Part shown: piece by piece, positions 32,278-43,688 of the stretch | How positions within the stretch are numbered: the stretch's first letter is position 1 | Layout of the letters: the number at the start of each line of letters is the position of its first letter | From: Crotalaria pallida | Lineage: Eukaryota > Streptophyta > Magnoliopsida > Fabales > Fabaceae | Assembly: GCA_037953625.1 (NCBI GenBank) | Contig: CM075652.1 | Location: 11,924,501-11,988,500 of the forward strand | Length of the DNA: 64,000 bases | Reading direction: 5' to 3' | Notes under the pieces: generated by a model | Told to the model about the DNA's origin: nothing | Seen by the model: only the letters and a program-made list of their open reading frames with translations | Databases searched by the model: none | Position numbers and translations under genes: made by a program

Positions 32278-33889
32278 TGAGGAAACCGCAATTGGTGGTT
32301 GAAACAACTAAGGAACCCTAGGAACACACCTAGAAGGTGGGGTTGAATAGGTGTAAAAGAAACCTTGAAAGATTTTCGAACGAAACAAATCGAAACAATC
32401 AAAACAAATGATTTTTGCAAATTTGTCAGCACTTAATCGATTAAGCTGAACTTTAATCGATTAATCTGCAATTTAATCGATTAAGGTCAGAAAACACAAT
32501 TTCACTTAATCTATTAATAATCGATTATGACAGTTAAAAACTGAAAAATCACTTTTCAATCGAATACGAAAATCAATCAATCAACATGTAAAATCAGAGA
32601 TTCAGCGGAAAAGATTAACACCTATATTCTTATTGATTACCTAGGTTATGAAAATGATTTTCCCCAACTTAATTTGAACAATTAAGATTCAATTCAATCA
32701 ATTATGAAAATCACTCTTTCTAGGTTTTCAACCAAGAACACAATGAACAACAAGAATGTAAAGAGTAAGGGTTTAGAGATACGACACAATGATTTATCCT
32801 GGTTCACTTTCATCCACTTGAAAGCTACATCCAGTCCCCTCTTCAACCAAGAGAGATTCTTCACTATGAGGAATTAGAGTTCTCAAATTACAAGTAAATG
32901 CCTCTCAAGACTCCTTTCTTGATAGCCTACAAGAGATACCACACCCTTGCCTTGTAATCCTATTGATCTTCTCTCTAATCTAACCTCTACCCCTTGTTGA
33001 TAATCCACACAACAAGTCTTCACTTGCTTGATGATAATCCACACACCAAGGCTTCACTTTGCTTGATTCACAACCAAGACTTCTTCTTCTTCAATGAGAA
33101 ATTTGCTTGATGATAATCGACACACCAAGTCTTCTTGTTTGTTGTAGATGGCTTGCCTCTTGCAAAGATTACAACACAATTGAAAACACAATGATACTCC
33201 TATGAATCTCTTTCAATAGCTATGACAAATCAACATAAGATATTCAAAGGTTCTTGATCAAAGAATGTGAAAATAGAAAGCTTTTGATCTTTGAAATTAA
33301 GAGAGAATAGAGTGGCTTGATTTATTGTAAAACTTGTATGAAAATGATTCTAGATGATCACAAAGATTAGGAAAAGGTTTATGTAGAATACCCAAAAGTT
33401 AGAGCACTTAAAAACTGATTTTGAGAAGTGAAAATCGTATTTTAAAAAACCAGTACAGCAGGTCTTAATCGATTAAATTTCAGTTTAATCGATTAAGCAC
33501 CGATTAAGAACCGATTAAGTACCAATTAAATCTGGAAAATCACATAGAAACTTTTTTTCTCAAAACTAAACCTTTCCTTTCAAACCTTTAAGCCACCTAT
33601 TGATTTTAGGTTAAGTGAAAACTCAAATTATGATTTAATCATGACTATGATAGAGATTCACTACCCTCTATAGAACTCTACCCAAACTCATCAAATAAAA
33701 GACTAAGTCTAGAGAGGCAAAAGATAAAACAATAACAAAACTCAAACTAGATCTTCAAGTCCTCATGAGCTTGTTCTCTCTTCTTCCTTTGATGATTGTT
33801 GTTGTTTGTTGAGCTTGAACTTGATCAACACCTTTGTAGCTTGTTCAAAACCTTTTGTCATTATCAAAACATTCTCAATGGAACTTACA
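32278..33889 (-). repeat. Element B 3' LTR (1,612 bp)
   Basis: On the plus strand it begins TGAGGAAACCGCAATTGG and ends GAACTTACA, the reverse complement of the A LTR. The polypurine tract lies directly to its right (TCTCCCCCTTTTT on the plus strand). It carries AATCGATT clusters and the stem-loop at 32,807-32,824. Confidence 0.9.
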
Positions 33890-34543
33890 ATCTCCCCCTT
33901 TTTGAAAATGACAAACATGTTTTGAAGTTGTTGATGCTTTAAATATTTGATCACTTGGTGAGACTCTTGCTCCCCCTTGCTAAATGCTTTTGATCATTTA
34001 AAATCCAATTGATAGAAGCTTGATTCTCCCCCTATCTTCAACAACTTTGCTCAACCTACATAAAAACAACAAAAACAACCATTCTCCCAAAACAAACTAT
34101 TTCTCCCCCTTTGGCATTATCAAAAAGTAATATATACCAATTGAAATATAAAATGCTTAGCCAAAATAAGAGAAATCACCAATCATTCCTTTTCAACATT
34201 GATACCAATTGAAAGATAAGAACCAAAAATAATCAATGATACCAATTGAAAAGCTAATTGTCACTAATTGACAAAATATCACAAAAGCATGATAATCATC
34301 TAATGATCACTCAATGATACCAATTGAACTTTAGAAAAGTAATACCAATTGAGAACAATCAATTATACCAATTGAGAACAATCATTTATACCAAATAAGA
34401 ATATACAACAATATCACTTGTACCAATTTTTTTACCACTTTGTAGGTCATTCACTTGAGATGAAAATGTAATACCAATTGAAGATGCAAATGTATGAATA
34501 ACACTTGTAAGCCCTTTGCTCTTCAATCATACCTACAAAACAA
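33890..34543 (-). other. Element B 3' internal region with polypurine tracts
   Basis: Non-coding. Purine tracts on the minus strand appear as CTCCCCC runs on the plus strand at about 33,892, 33,971, 34,026 and 34,113. The equivalent of A's fifteen-G run is only a five-G run here. Confidence 0.75.
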
Positions 34544-36331
34544 TCATGCTTTGCTTTTTGGTATCCAAATGGTTTTGGATCCATTTTTGTTAGTTAAGGG
34601 AATCTCACCCTTCTTAACCCAAACAAACTTTCCTTTAGGTATGCCATGCACTTTAATATAACACACATTTGAAGTATGTCCATGAGTACCACAATAGAAA
34701 CATGTTGGTGCATTTGAGAAATCAACTTTAGAAAAATCAACAACATTTCTATGAGAATTACTCTTAGCATTAGTATAACCCAAACCAAACTTGTTTGAAT
34801 TTCCTCTTTGAAAATTTAACAATGTGCGCAATCTAATATCACCATTTGTGAAACTTGCAAGCTTATTTTTCAAAATAACATTTTCATCCTTAAGCAACTT
34901 GCAATTCTCACAATCAACCACAATATTCAATCTACTAGCACAATCACAAGAAGAACTAGCATATATAAGATCAAGAGTTTCATTTTGAAGATTAAGCTCT
35001 TCAACTTGTTTTTGAAGTTCTAAAATTTCTTGTTGATGTTTCAAAATGAGCTTCTTTCTTTCAATGTTTTTCAAAGCTAGTTTTTCAAGTTGTTCATGCA
35101 TTTCTTCATAAGCATTATATAACAATTCATATTTAGAAGAAATTTCGGATTTAGTATGACTTACATTGCTATCCTCGCTTTGTTCACTTGATTCATCATT
35201 TGAACTTTCCTCTTCATTGACTTGAACAAGCAAGTTGAGATTAGCAACTTCTTCATCATCCGACGAACTACTCGATGTGCTTTTCTTCTCTTCTACATCA
35301 CTATCCCAAACTATATATGCCCTTTTGTGTTTTGAATTTTTCTTGTCTTTCTCCTTCTTCTTGAGATACCTAGAGCATGAGTACTTGAGATGACCGGGTT
35401 TTCCACATTCATGGAAAACTACACCTTCTTTTGATGTCTTGGTCTTGTAGTGTGGGGAATCCTTCTCTTTACCTTTGTCTTTATTCAACCTTCCTTTTCT
35501 CCTTATAAACTTGTCAAACTTCCTTAGTAAAAGTTTCATTTCTTTTTCATCAACATCTGAATCGGAATCTTCACTATCATCATCATCGGAACTCTCTTTC
35601 TTATTGTATGATCTATTGACTTTAAGAGCAAGTCCCTTTCTTCCATTGTTCTTATCCGACTCTTCATTGATACTTAAACGTCCAAGCTCCATTTCATGTT
35701 CTTGAAGCTTTCCGAAAAGTGTTTCTAGATCCATAGCATCCAAATTCTTAGATTCAACAATAGCCGTTACTTTTGGTTGCCAATTCCTGTCTAAACATCT
35801 CAACACTTTGTTAGAAAGTTCACCTTGTAAGAAAGTCTTACCAAGAGCAAGTAAATGGTTAATAATATGAGTAAAACACTTTTGCATATCATTAATAGAT
35901 TCATTTGGAAGCATTTGAAACAATTCATAATCACGCATTAAAGCATTCAATCTAGCTCTTCTAACCTCACTAGTTCCTTCATGAGTCACTTGTAAAGTGT
36001 CCCACATTTCCTTAGCACTAGTACATTGGGAAACTCTAAAAAACTCATCATAAGATAAAGCGGAGGTGATGATATTCTTTGCTTTATAATCATATTGAAC
36101 TTTCTTTCTATCATCATCCTTCCACTTATCCTCGGGGATTAAATGTACTACACCTTCAACTAAACTAGAGGGGATATGAGGACCTTTTTCAACTACTTTC
36201 CAAATTTCACTATCTATGGCTTGGATAAAGATTTTCATTCTAACTTTCCAATAAGCGTATCCATCACCATTAAAGAGTGGAGGATGACTTATCGAAGCAC
36301 CTTCACCACCAAAGGGATTCATGAAACCCAT
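34544..36331 (-). CDS. Element B Gag polyprotein (595 aa), knuckle one damaged
   Basis: Same length and layout as the element A Gag: UBN2 domain, acidic run, zinc knuckles and coiled coil, ending at the same IPKSKA. The reading frame is uninterrupted from ATG 36,331. The one clear functional lesion is in knuckle one: the first cysteine is phenylalanine (FHECGKPGH, TGC to TTC), so the C-C-H-C set is incomplete. Knuckle two is intact. Other differences from A are scattered single substitutions. It lies 72 bases downstream of its primer-binding site, as in A. Confidence 0.88.
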   Translation of the reverse strand: MGFMNPFGGEGASISHPPLFNGDGYAYWKVRMKIFIQAIDSEIWKVVEKGPHIPSSLVEGVVHLIPEDKWKDDDRKKVQYDYKAKNIITSALSYDEFFRVSQCTSAKEMWDTLQVTHEGTSEVRRARLNALMRDYELFQMLPNESINDMQKCFTHIINHLLALGKTFLQGELSNKVLRCLDRNWQPKVTAIVESKNLDAMDLETLFGKLQEHEMELGRLSINEESDKNNGRKGLALKVNRSYNKKESSDDDDSEDSDSDVDEKEMKLLLRKFDKFIRRKGRLNKDKGKEKDSPHYKTKTSKEGVVFHECGKPGHLKYSCSRYLKKKEKDKKNSKHKRAYIVWDSDVEEKKSTSSSSSDDEEVANLNLLVQVNEEESSNDESSEQSEDSNVSHTKSEISSKYELLYNAYEEMHEQLEKLALKNIERKKLILKHQQEILELQKQVEELNLQNETLDLIYASSSCDCASRLNIVVDCENCKLLKDENVILKNKLASFTNGDIRLRTLLNFQRGNSNKFGLGYTNAKSNSHRNVVDFSKVDFSNAPTCFYCGTHGHTSNVCYIKVHGIPKGKFVWVKKGEIPLTNKNGSKTIWIPKSKA

Positions 36332-36389
36332 TGCGATTTTCTTAAAGGATCTTTACGAAAAAGCTCTTATGCTCGTGTCTTTCGACCGA

Positions 36390-36401
36390 GCTCTGATACC
36401 A
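36390..36401 (-). other. Element B primer-binding site (initiator tRNA-Met)
   Basis: The plus-strand sequence GCTCTGATACCA is the reverse complement of TGGTATCAGAGC and lies two bases from the 5' LTR. Confidence 0.9.
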
Positions 36402-36403
36402 AT

Positions 36404-37164
36404 TGAGGAAACCACAATTGGTGGTTGAAACAACTAAGGAACCCTAGGAACACACCTAGAAGGGGGGGTTGAATAGGTGTAAAAGAAACCTTGAAAGATT
36501 TTCGAACGAAACAAATCGAAACAATCAAAACAAATGATTTTTGCAAATTTGTCAGCACTTAATCGATTAAGCTGAACTTTAATCGATTAATCTGCAATTT
36601 AATCGATTAAGGTCAGAAAACACAATTTCACTTAATCTATTAATAATCGATTATGACAGTTAAAAACTGAAAAATCACTTTTCAATCGAATACGAAAATC
36701 AATCAATCAACATGTAAGATCAGAGATTCAGCGGAAAAGATTAACACCTATATTCTTATTGATTACCTAGGTTATGAAAATGATTTTCCCCAACTTAATT
36801 TGAACAATTAAGATTCAATTCAATCAATTATGAAAATCACTCTTTCTAGGTTTTCAACCAAGAACACAATGAACAACAAGAATGTAAAGAGTAAGGGTTT
36901 AGAGATACGACACAGTGATTTATCCTGGTTCACTTTCATCCACTTGAAAGCTACATCCAGTCCCCTCTTCAACCAAGAGAGATTCTTCACTATGAGGAAT
37001 TAGAGTTCTCAAATTACAAGTAAATGCCTCTCAAGACTCCCTTCTTGATAGCCTACAAGAGATACCACACCCTTGCCTTGTAATCCTATTGATCTTCTCT
37101 CTAATCTAACCTCTACCCCTTGCTGATAATCCACACAACAAGTCTTCACTTGCTTGATGATAAT
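36404..37164 (-). repeat. Element B 5' LTR, part adjoining gag
   Basis: LTR portion from the primer-site end to the insertion point of element C at ATAAT (37,160-37,164). Near-identical to the matching part of the 3' LTR; stem-loop repeat at about 36,932-36,949. Confidence 0.9.
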
Positions 37165-38284
37165 TGATGAGCATTTTATTTCCCATTATTCCTTGCATTA
37201 TTTTACTCCTATTATTGATACTTGTTGCCTATTTGACATTGTTTAGCTTGATTTAGTGATTTAGAGTTTATTGGACTAATATTCTGAATATTGTTTAATT
37301 TGGGATTATTTAGCCTAATTAATTCTATTTCTATTTTCAGGTCATATTTGGCACAAGGGCTTTTTGGACATTTTGGGAATGAAGATTTAATTTTGGAAGA
37401 GAAGATATATGATGAAGTGAAGATTGTAATCTATCTTTAGGATTAGTTGAGATTTAGTTATATCTTTTAAGATTTAGATTTTATCTATAAGATATTTTTA
37501 GATTTAATTTAGAGATAAGCTTTCCTTAGGATTTGGGCCCATGATTTAGGCCCGTTTTGTGATTTAAAAAGCCAAATTCGTGTAAACCCTTGGGGAGAGA
37601 CCTTCCATTCACGTTTTTTTTACATTCTCTCTCATAGAGAAGGCTTAGTTTTGCTCTCCAAGCTTGTGGTGGCTGCTAGGGTTTCTCTCTCTTCCCTTTT
37701 CTACACGTTTTTGGTATTTTTCTTCATGGAAGGCTAAACTCTTAGGTTAAATCCCTTTGGTAATGTATCACATACTCTTGAGGTTTTGTTCTTAATGCTA
37801 TTTCGTTTTTATTCACTGTTTTCATGCTTATTGATATGTTATGGTTCGCTTAGTTCCATTGTATAGAGATAATCCATGTGTATGAATGCTTAATTTATGC
37901 AAACTCGTAAAAACTCCATGCTTTGGCTTTTAATGCTTAATTAGAGGTTTGGGCTTTGGGGTGAGAATTGAATTTTCGCTTAGTATTTAATTCTCACGAG
38001 TTGGACAGTGAAGAGGAAAGAAATTGATCTTTTGTGACCGATGATAGAGTTGTGAACGCGAGCCAAAGGGGTTTATCCGCTTTTCCTTATCTGTTTCTTC
38101 GTTTTGATTTAATTCTGTTTTGATTTCAATTATTCAATATTCAATACAAAAAAAAAACCCCATGTTTTCTATGCATACTATGTGTTCGACCTTTTGCTTG
38201 ATAAGATATTCCTGACGACCTAGGAGTCACTTCCTAGTACTATACTTAAACTGTTTTTATTTGTATCGGGTACGGCCTCAATCA
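37165..38284 (+). repeat. Element C 5' LTR
   Basis: Begins TGATGAGCATTTTATTTCCC and ends GGCCTCAATCA. It lacks five bases present in the 3' LTR near 38,210. AT-rich, no coding content. Confidence 0.9.
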
Positions 38285-38286
38285 AA

Positions 38287-38306
38287 TTTGGCGCCGTTGC
38301 CGGGGA
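38287..38306 (+). other. Element C primer-binding site
   Basis: TTTGGCGCCGTTGCCGGGGA just inside the 5' LTR; the GGCGCCGTTGCCGGGGA form is characteristic of Athila/Tat elements. Confidence 0.85.
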
Positions 38307-39008
38307 ATATCGGTTCTTGCCAAAGGTCATTAGCAGTTAGTTAGTGTCGTAGTTAGTATAGTTATTATAGTGTGTCGTGTCTGATTTAGGGTCTAGTAGT
38401 CAATTCTGATAACCGGTTGAAGTTGCACTGTTTGCTGTTTTGCTATTTTGTTGCAATTAGTGTATTTGATTGATTCTGTGGTTGCTAGTTCACATAGTTG
38501 TGGGTGGAATTTTTGCACGAAAATTTATATCCACACTACTTTTATCATATAAAAAGGTTTCGAGGCACCACGATCACTCAGATCATCACTGGTTGTGAGT
38601 TCCAGAAAAATTTTCCAAGTTTTAGCAGCACTTTCTTCAAATCGTCGCAACTTTTGACTCGTAACTCGGAATTTGACGAATTTTATATCAAATCGAAGGG
38701 AATTTTCTGAATAATCTGATTTTTCTCACTTTGTTAGAAAACTCCTTCGTCTGGATCCTGAAAAGCCGTTTTACTATTTCTTTTTTATTTTACAAGTTTT
38801 ATTTTCTTAGTTTTTGGTCTCTGATTTAATTGTTTGACTTGGTTCCCTTTTGAATTTTGTCCTCAAACTTTTTGTGGTATGTTTTCATGATTTTAGGGTG
38901 CTGAAAAAAATAAAGAAAAAAATTTTAAAAAATAAAAAATTTTGTTGCCTATTTTGGTCATGTATATTAGTGACAGTTTGCTATGCTTAATGGTGTTCTG
39001 TTCAGTAC
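38307..39008 (+). other. Element C 5' untranslated leader
   Basis: About 700 bp between the primer site and the gag ATG, T-rich, without a convincing reading frame. The 70-codon open frame at 38,498-38,710 has no recognised motif. Confidence 0.6.
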
Positions 39009-40145
39009 ATGACTAGGGGAAACCCAAGCTACTTTCATCCATATAACCCTGAAATTGATAGAACTTATCACAGACTAGTTAGACAAAATAGGAACCAGTC
39101 CATAGGTAGTGAGTCTATTGAGTCTTTACATAGTGAGTCTGCTTCTTTTTCTTCTATTCCTATAAATTTGGATTCTTATTCTGATTATTCTGAAAATATG
39201 GCTCAACCTCCACCACGTGAGAGGACATTGAGGGAGCTGGCTGCACCTGATTTCACTATTGAAGATTTGTGCATCCAGTATCCCGATGACCCGTATGAGC
39301 TAAGGTCTGGACTAATTCATTTGTTGCCCAAGTTTAATGGTCTTGCAGGTGAGGATCCTCATAAACATCTCAAGCAGTTCCATATTGTCTGTGCTACTAT
39401 GAAACCACATGATGTGCAAGAGGATCATGTTTGTCTTAAGGCATTCCCACACTCCCTAGAGGGGCTAGCCAAGGATTGGTTGTACGATCTGGCCCCTGGT
39501 TCTATCACAGTCTGGGATGACCTGAAGAGGGCATTTTTGGAGAAATTCTTCCCTGCATGCAGAACAACAGCAATCCGAAAGGATATATCAGGCATCAGGC
39601 AACAAAGTGGAGAAAGTCTCTATGAGTATTGGGAGAGATTCAAGAGATTGTGTGCGAGCTGCCCCCACCATCAGATCTCAGAGCAGTTGCTTATTCAATA
39701 TTTCTATGAAGGTCTCAACCTCATGGAGAGAAACATGCTTGATGCTGCAAGTGGTGGTGCCCTAGGAGACATGACACCTCTAGAAGCCAGAGTCAAGATT
39801 GAGAAGATGACTTCCAATTGTCAACAATTCCATGCAAGGGGCAACAGCGATGCAATCATAGTGAGAGGAGTGAATGATGTTGGCACAAGTTCTGGTAAGG
39901 TTGAGAAGCTTGAACAGAAGATAGATTCACTTACAACTTTGGTCACTCAATTGGCCATCAACCAGAAGAAGTTGTCCCTGCCTGCTAGATTATGTGGCAT
40001 ATGCACATCCGCTGAGCACCCCACAGATGCATGCCCTTCTGTGCAGCAGCAGCCCACGACTGGTGCTGACCAACCTGAGGCATATGCCGCCAACATCTTC
40101 AACAGTAGAAACCAGCAGCCACAGAACTTTGATCTCTACCAATAG
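39009..40145 (+). pseudogene. Element C gag, N-terminal frame (378 aa before frameshift)
   Basis: Retrotransposon capsid gene. The frame from ATG 39,009 contains the Retrotrans_gag domain at about residues 95-260 (LLPKFNGLAGEDPHKHLKQF, WLYDLAPGSI, FLEKFFPACRT, ESLYEYWERFKRL). A CCHC knuckle CGICTSAEHPTDAC starts at residue 329 with normal C-X2-C-X4-H-X4-C spacing. The frame then ends prematurely because reading shifts at a CTCT run near 40,133-40,140. The continuation (NRYNPGWRNHPNLRW) is in the next frame. Confidence 0.85.
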
Positions 40146-40749
40146 ATACAACCCTGGTTGGAGGAACCATCCCAACCTGAGATGGTCTGATCAGCAGCAA
40201 CCTTCACAGGTTCAATTTCAGAACAATTCTAGACCACCATATGTACCTCCTCCAGTCCAGCAACAGAGACAACAACAGGCTAATTCTGCACCACCAGCTC
40301 CTACTACTGAGCAGTAGCCTTCATTGGAAGAGCTGATGAAACAGATGACCATGCAAAATCTCCAATTCCAACAAGAAACTAGAGCATCCATTCAAAGACA
40401 AGAGGCCTCCATTCAATCTTTGACCAATCAGATGGGACAGATGGCAACAACAATCAACACTATGCAATCTCAGAATTCTAACAAGTTGCCATCCCAAACA
40501 GTGATCAATCCAAACCAGAATGTGAATGCCATTAGTCTAAGGTCAGGGAAGCAGATTGTCACACCTACGCCAGAATCTGACCTCAACAAAGATGATCTAG
40601 TTTCAACCAACAAGAAGAGCCAAATGGTCGAGGAGAGTGAGCACACAAGTACCAGAAAATCCCATTCAGCTCAGCCTTCCACAAGCATAACACCTGCTGC
40701 TGCCCAACAACCACCCCCCATTCCTCTTCCTTTCCCACCAAGGGGGTGA
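40140..40749 (+). pseudogene. Element C gag C-terminal/linker in shifted frame
   Basis: Continues gag in another phase: NRYNPGWRNHPNLRW, a Gln/Pro-rich stretch, then after an amber stop at 40,315-40,317 EELMKQMTMQNLQFQQETRA and NVNAISLRSGKQ, both typical of Athila-type gag-protease linkers. At 40,742-40,746 a run of five G restores the original phase used by pol. Two frameshifts and one stop make it non-functional. Confidence 0.8.
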
Positions 40750-40763
40750 CTCAAAGCAAGAAA

Positions 40764-43688
40764 ATGGAAGAGATTGACAAAGAGATACTTGACACATTCA
40801 GGAAGGTGGAAGTCAACATACCCCTTCTTGATGCAATCAATCAGATTCCAAGGTATGCAAAGTTCTTGAAGGATCTATGCACACACAAACGGAAGCTCAA
40901 GGGCAATGAGAGGATCAACATGGGAAGAAATGTCTCTGCTCTTATAGGTAAACCCGTCCCTCATATTCCTGAAAAGTGTAAGGATCCTGGAACTTTCTCT
41001 GTGCCTTGTATCATAGGTAATACTAAATTTGAGAATGCTTTGCTAGATTTAGGAGCATCTATTAATGTTATGCCTATGTCTGTTTTCAAGTCTCTTTCAC
41101 TTGGAGCCCTTCAACCTACGGGTGTGGTTATTCACTTGGCAAATAGATCTACTGCCTACCCCGCAGGTTTGATAGAGGATGTCCTGGTTCGGGTTGAAGA
41201 GCTTATCTTTCCTGCTGATTTTTATATTCTTGATATGGAAGAGGACACCTCTCGTAGTGCTGTCCCTATCATATTAGGGAGACCATTTTTGAAAACAGCC
41301 CGAACCAAGATAGATGTGCATGCAGGTACACTTTCCATGGAATTTGATGACAGTGTGGTTCGATTCAATATTTTTGATGCTATGAAACATTTTTCTGATG
41401 ACCACTCTGTCTTTCATGTTGACTTGATTGATGATCTGATTGATGAGCATGTTCTAGACTTTTTGCATGATTATGATTTGCCATCTTTCACTAGCTTATT
41501 TACTTGTTCTGCATGTTCTGATTCCGAAATGTGCACTGCATGCATTGAAATTGACCAGTTTTTAAATTCTGCTACTGCATCTGTTGATTCATATGATATA
41601 GATTCAGATCATGCTAACCCCATTTCTGTTTTGCATGAGTCTAATTCACTTGTTCAGGTGCAGGCGGCAGAATCCAATTCTGCTGCTCCTTTAGTTCCAT
41701 CTGTGATGCAGGCACCTTTATTGGACCTGAAGCCCCTTCCTCCTCATCTCAAATATGCTTACTTGGAGGCTGAGCAGAAACTTCCAGTGATCATCTCTAC
41801 CTCCCTTTCTGTTGATCAAGAGAAGAAGCTGCTAGATGTGATTAGAGCAAACAAAAGGGCAATAGGATGGACTTTGGCAGACATACCTGGTATTAGCCCC
41901 TCCATGTGCACGCATCGAATTTTATTGGAGGATGGGGCTAAACCAGTGAGACAACCCCAGAGACGGTTGAACCCCCAGATTCTTGATGTGGTGAAGAAAG
42001 AGGTCACCAAGCTGCTGCAAGCTGGCATTATCTACCCCATTTCAGACAGCACTTGGGTAAGCCCGGTTCAAGTAGTTCCCAAGAAGTCTGGGGTGACAGT
42101 TGTCAAAAATGAGAAGGATGAGCTGATTCCCACTAGAGTGCAGAACAGTTGGAGAGTCTGCATTGATTATAGGAAGCTCAACCAGGCGACCCACAAGGAT
42201 CACTTTCCTCTTCCCTTCATTGATCAGATGTTGGAGCGCCTGGCAGGTAAATCTCACTATTGCTTCTTAGATGGTTTCTCTGGTTATTTCCAAATCTGTA
42301 TTGCACCAGAGGACCAACATAAGACTACATTTACCTGTCCTTTTGGTACATTTGCTTATAGGAAGATGCCTTTTGGCCTATGCAATGCTCCTGGCACTTT
42401 TCAAAGATGTATGATGAGTATTTTTAATGACTTACTTGAGCATTGCACAGAGGTCTTCATGGATGATTTTAGTGTATATGGTTCCTCTTTTGATGCATGT
42501 CTTGATAGTTTGTCTAAGGTGCTTAATAGGTGCATTGAGACTAACCTTGTCTTGAATTTTGAAAAATGTCATTTTATGGTAGAACAAGGCATAGTCTTAG
42601 GGCACATTATTTCGCATAAGGGCATAGAGGTTGACCCTGCTAAGCTGCATGTAATATCACATTTGCCTTACCCCTCTTGCGTGCGAGAGGTGCGTTCTTT
42701 TCTTGGCCATGCAGGTTTCTATCGCAGGTTTATTCAAAACTTTAGCAAGATAGCCCTTCCACTATCCAACTTGCTTCAAAAGGATACCACATTTGATTTT
42801 GGAGACCAATGCAAGAAGGCATTTGATGAGTTAAAGAGAGCACTCACCACCACTCCCATCATCCAACCACCTGACTGGACCCTCCCATTTGAGCTCATGA
42901 CCGATGCCTCGAATTATGCTTTGGGAGCAGTTCTCTCCCAAAGGGTTGGTAAGCTGTCTCATGTGATTTATTATGCATTTAGGACTTTAGATTCAGCACA
43001 AGTTAATTACACCACAACTGAAAAAGAGCTGTTAGCCATTGTCTTTGCACTTGATAAGTTTAGATCATATCTGTTAGGTTCTAAGGTTGTGGTGTATACT
43101 GATCATGCTGCCCTGAAGTATCTTTTGAAAAAGACAGATTCCAAACCTAGGTTGATTAGATGGATGTTGCTCCTCCAGGAGTTTGATCTTGAGATTCAGG
43201 ATCGGAGTGGTGCACATAACCTTGTCGCAGACCACTTGAGTATAATAGAGAGAGAGGAGGATGCATTTCCTATCCGGGATGACTTCCCGGATGAGCAGCT
43301 TTTAGTTTTGCATGTTTCACATCCCCCTCCCCTTATTCCTTGGTTTGCTGATATTGTAAATTATATAGTTGCATCTGTTTTTCCAGCCTTGGCATCCAAA
43401 GCTCAAAGAGACAAATTGAAGAGCGATGCCAAGTATTATGTATGGGATGACCCCTATTTGTGGCGTTTTTGCAGTGATCAGGTCATTCGCATGTGCATTC
43501 CAGACCAGGAGATCCAATCGGTTCTCCAATTTTGCCATGCTTCACCAGTTGGAGGCCACCTTGGCACTCAAAGGACAGCACGAAAGGTGCTGGATTCTGG
43601 ATTTTATTGGCCTACCATCTTCAAGGATGCAAGCAAAATCTGCAGCTCATGTGAGCAATGTCAAAGGGCAGGAGGCACCCTATCTTAG
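40764..43688 (+). pseudogene. Element C pol: protease, RT, RNase H, integrase zinc domain
   Basis: A long open frame in the same phase as gag; the ATG at 40,764 is only the first Met, since the domain is normally part of the polyprotein. The protease active-site motif DLGAS starts at 41,046. RT spans about 41,950-42,650 with FMDD (catalytic Asp pair 42,462-42,467). RNase H begins near 42,890 with MTDASNYALGAVL and ends around YTDHAALKYLL and VADHLS. The integrase HHCC zinc domain (GHLGTQRTARK ... CSSCEQCQ) ends the frame. An amber codon at 43,686-43,688 then interrupts it; reading continues in the same frame into the integrase core. Confidence 0.9.
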
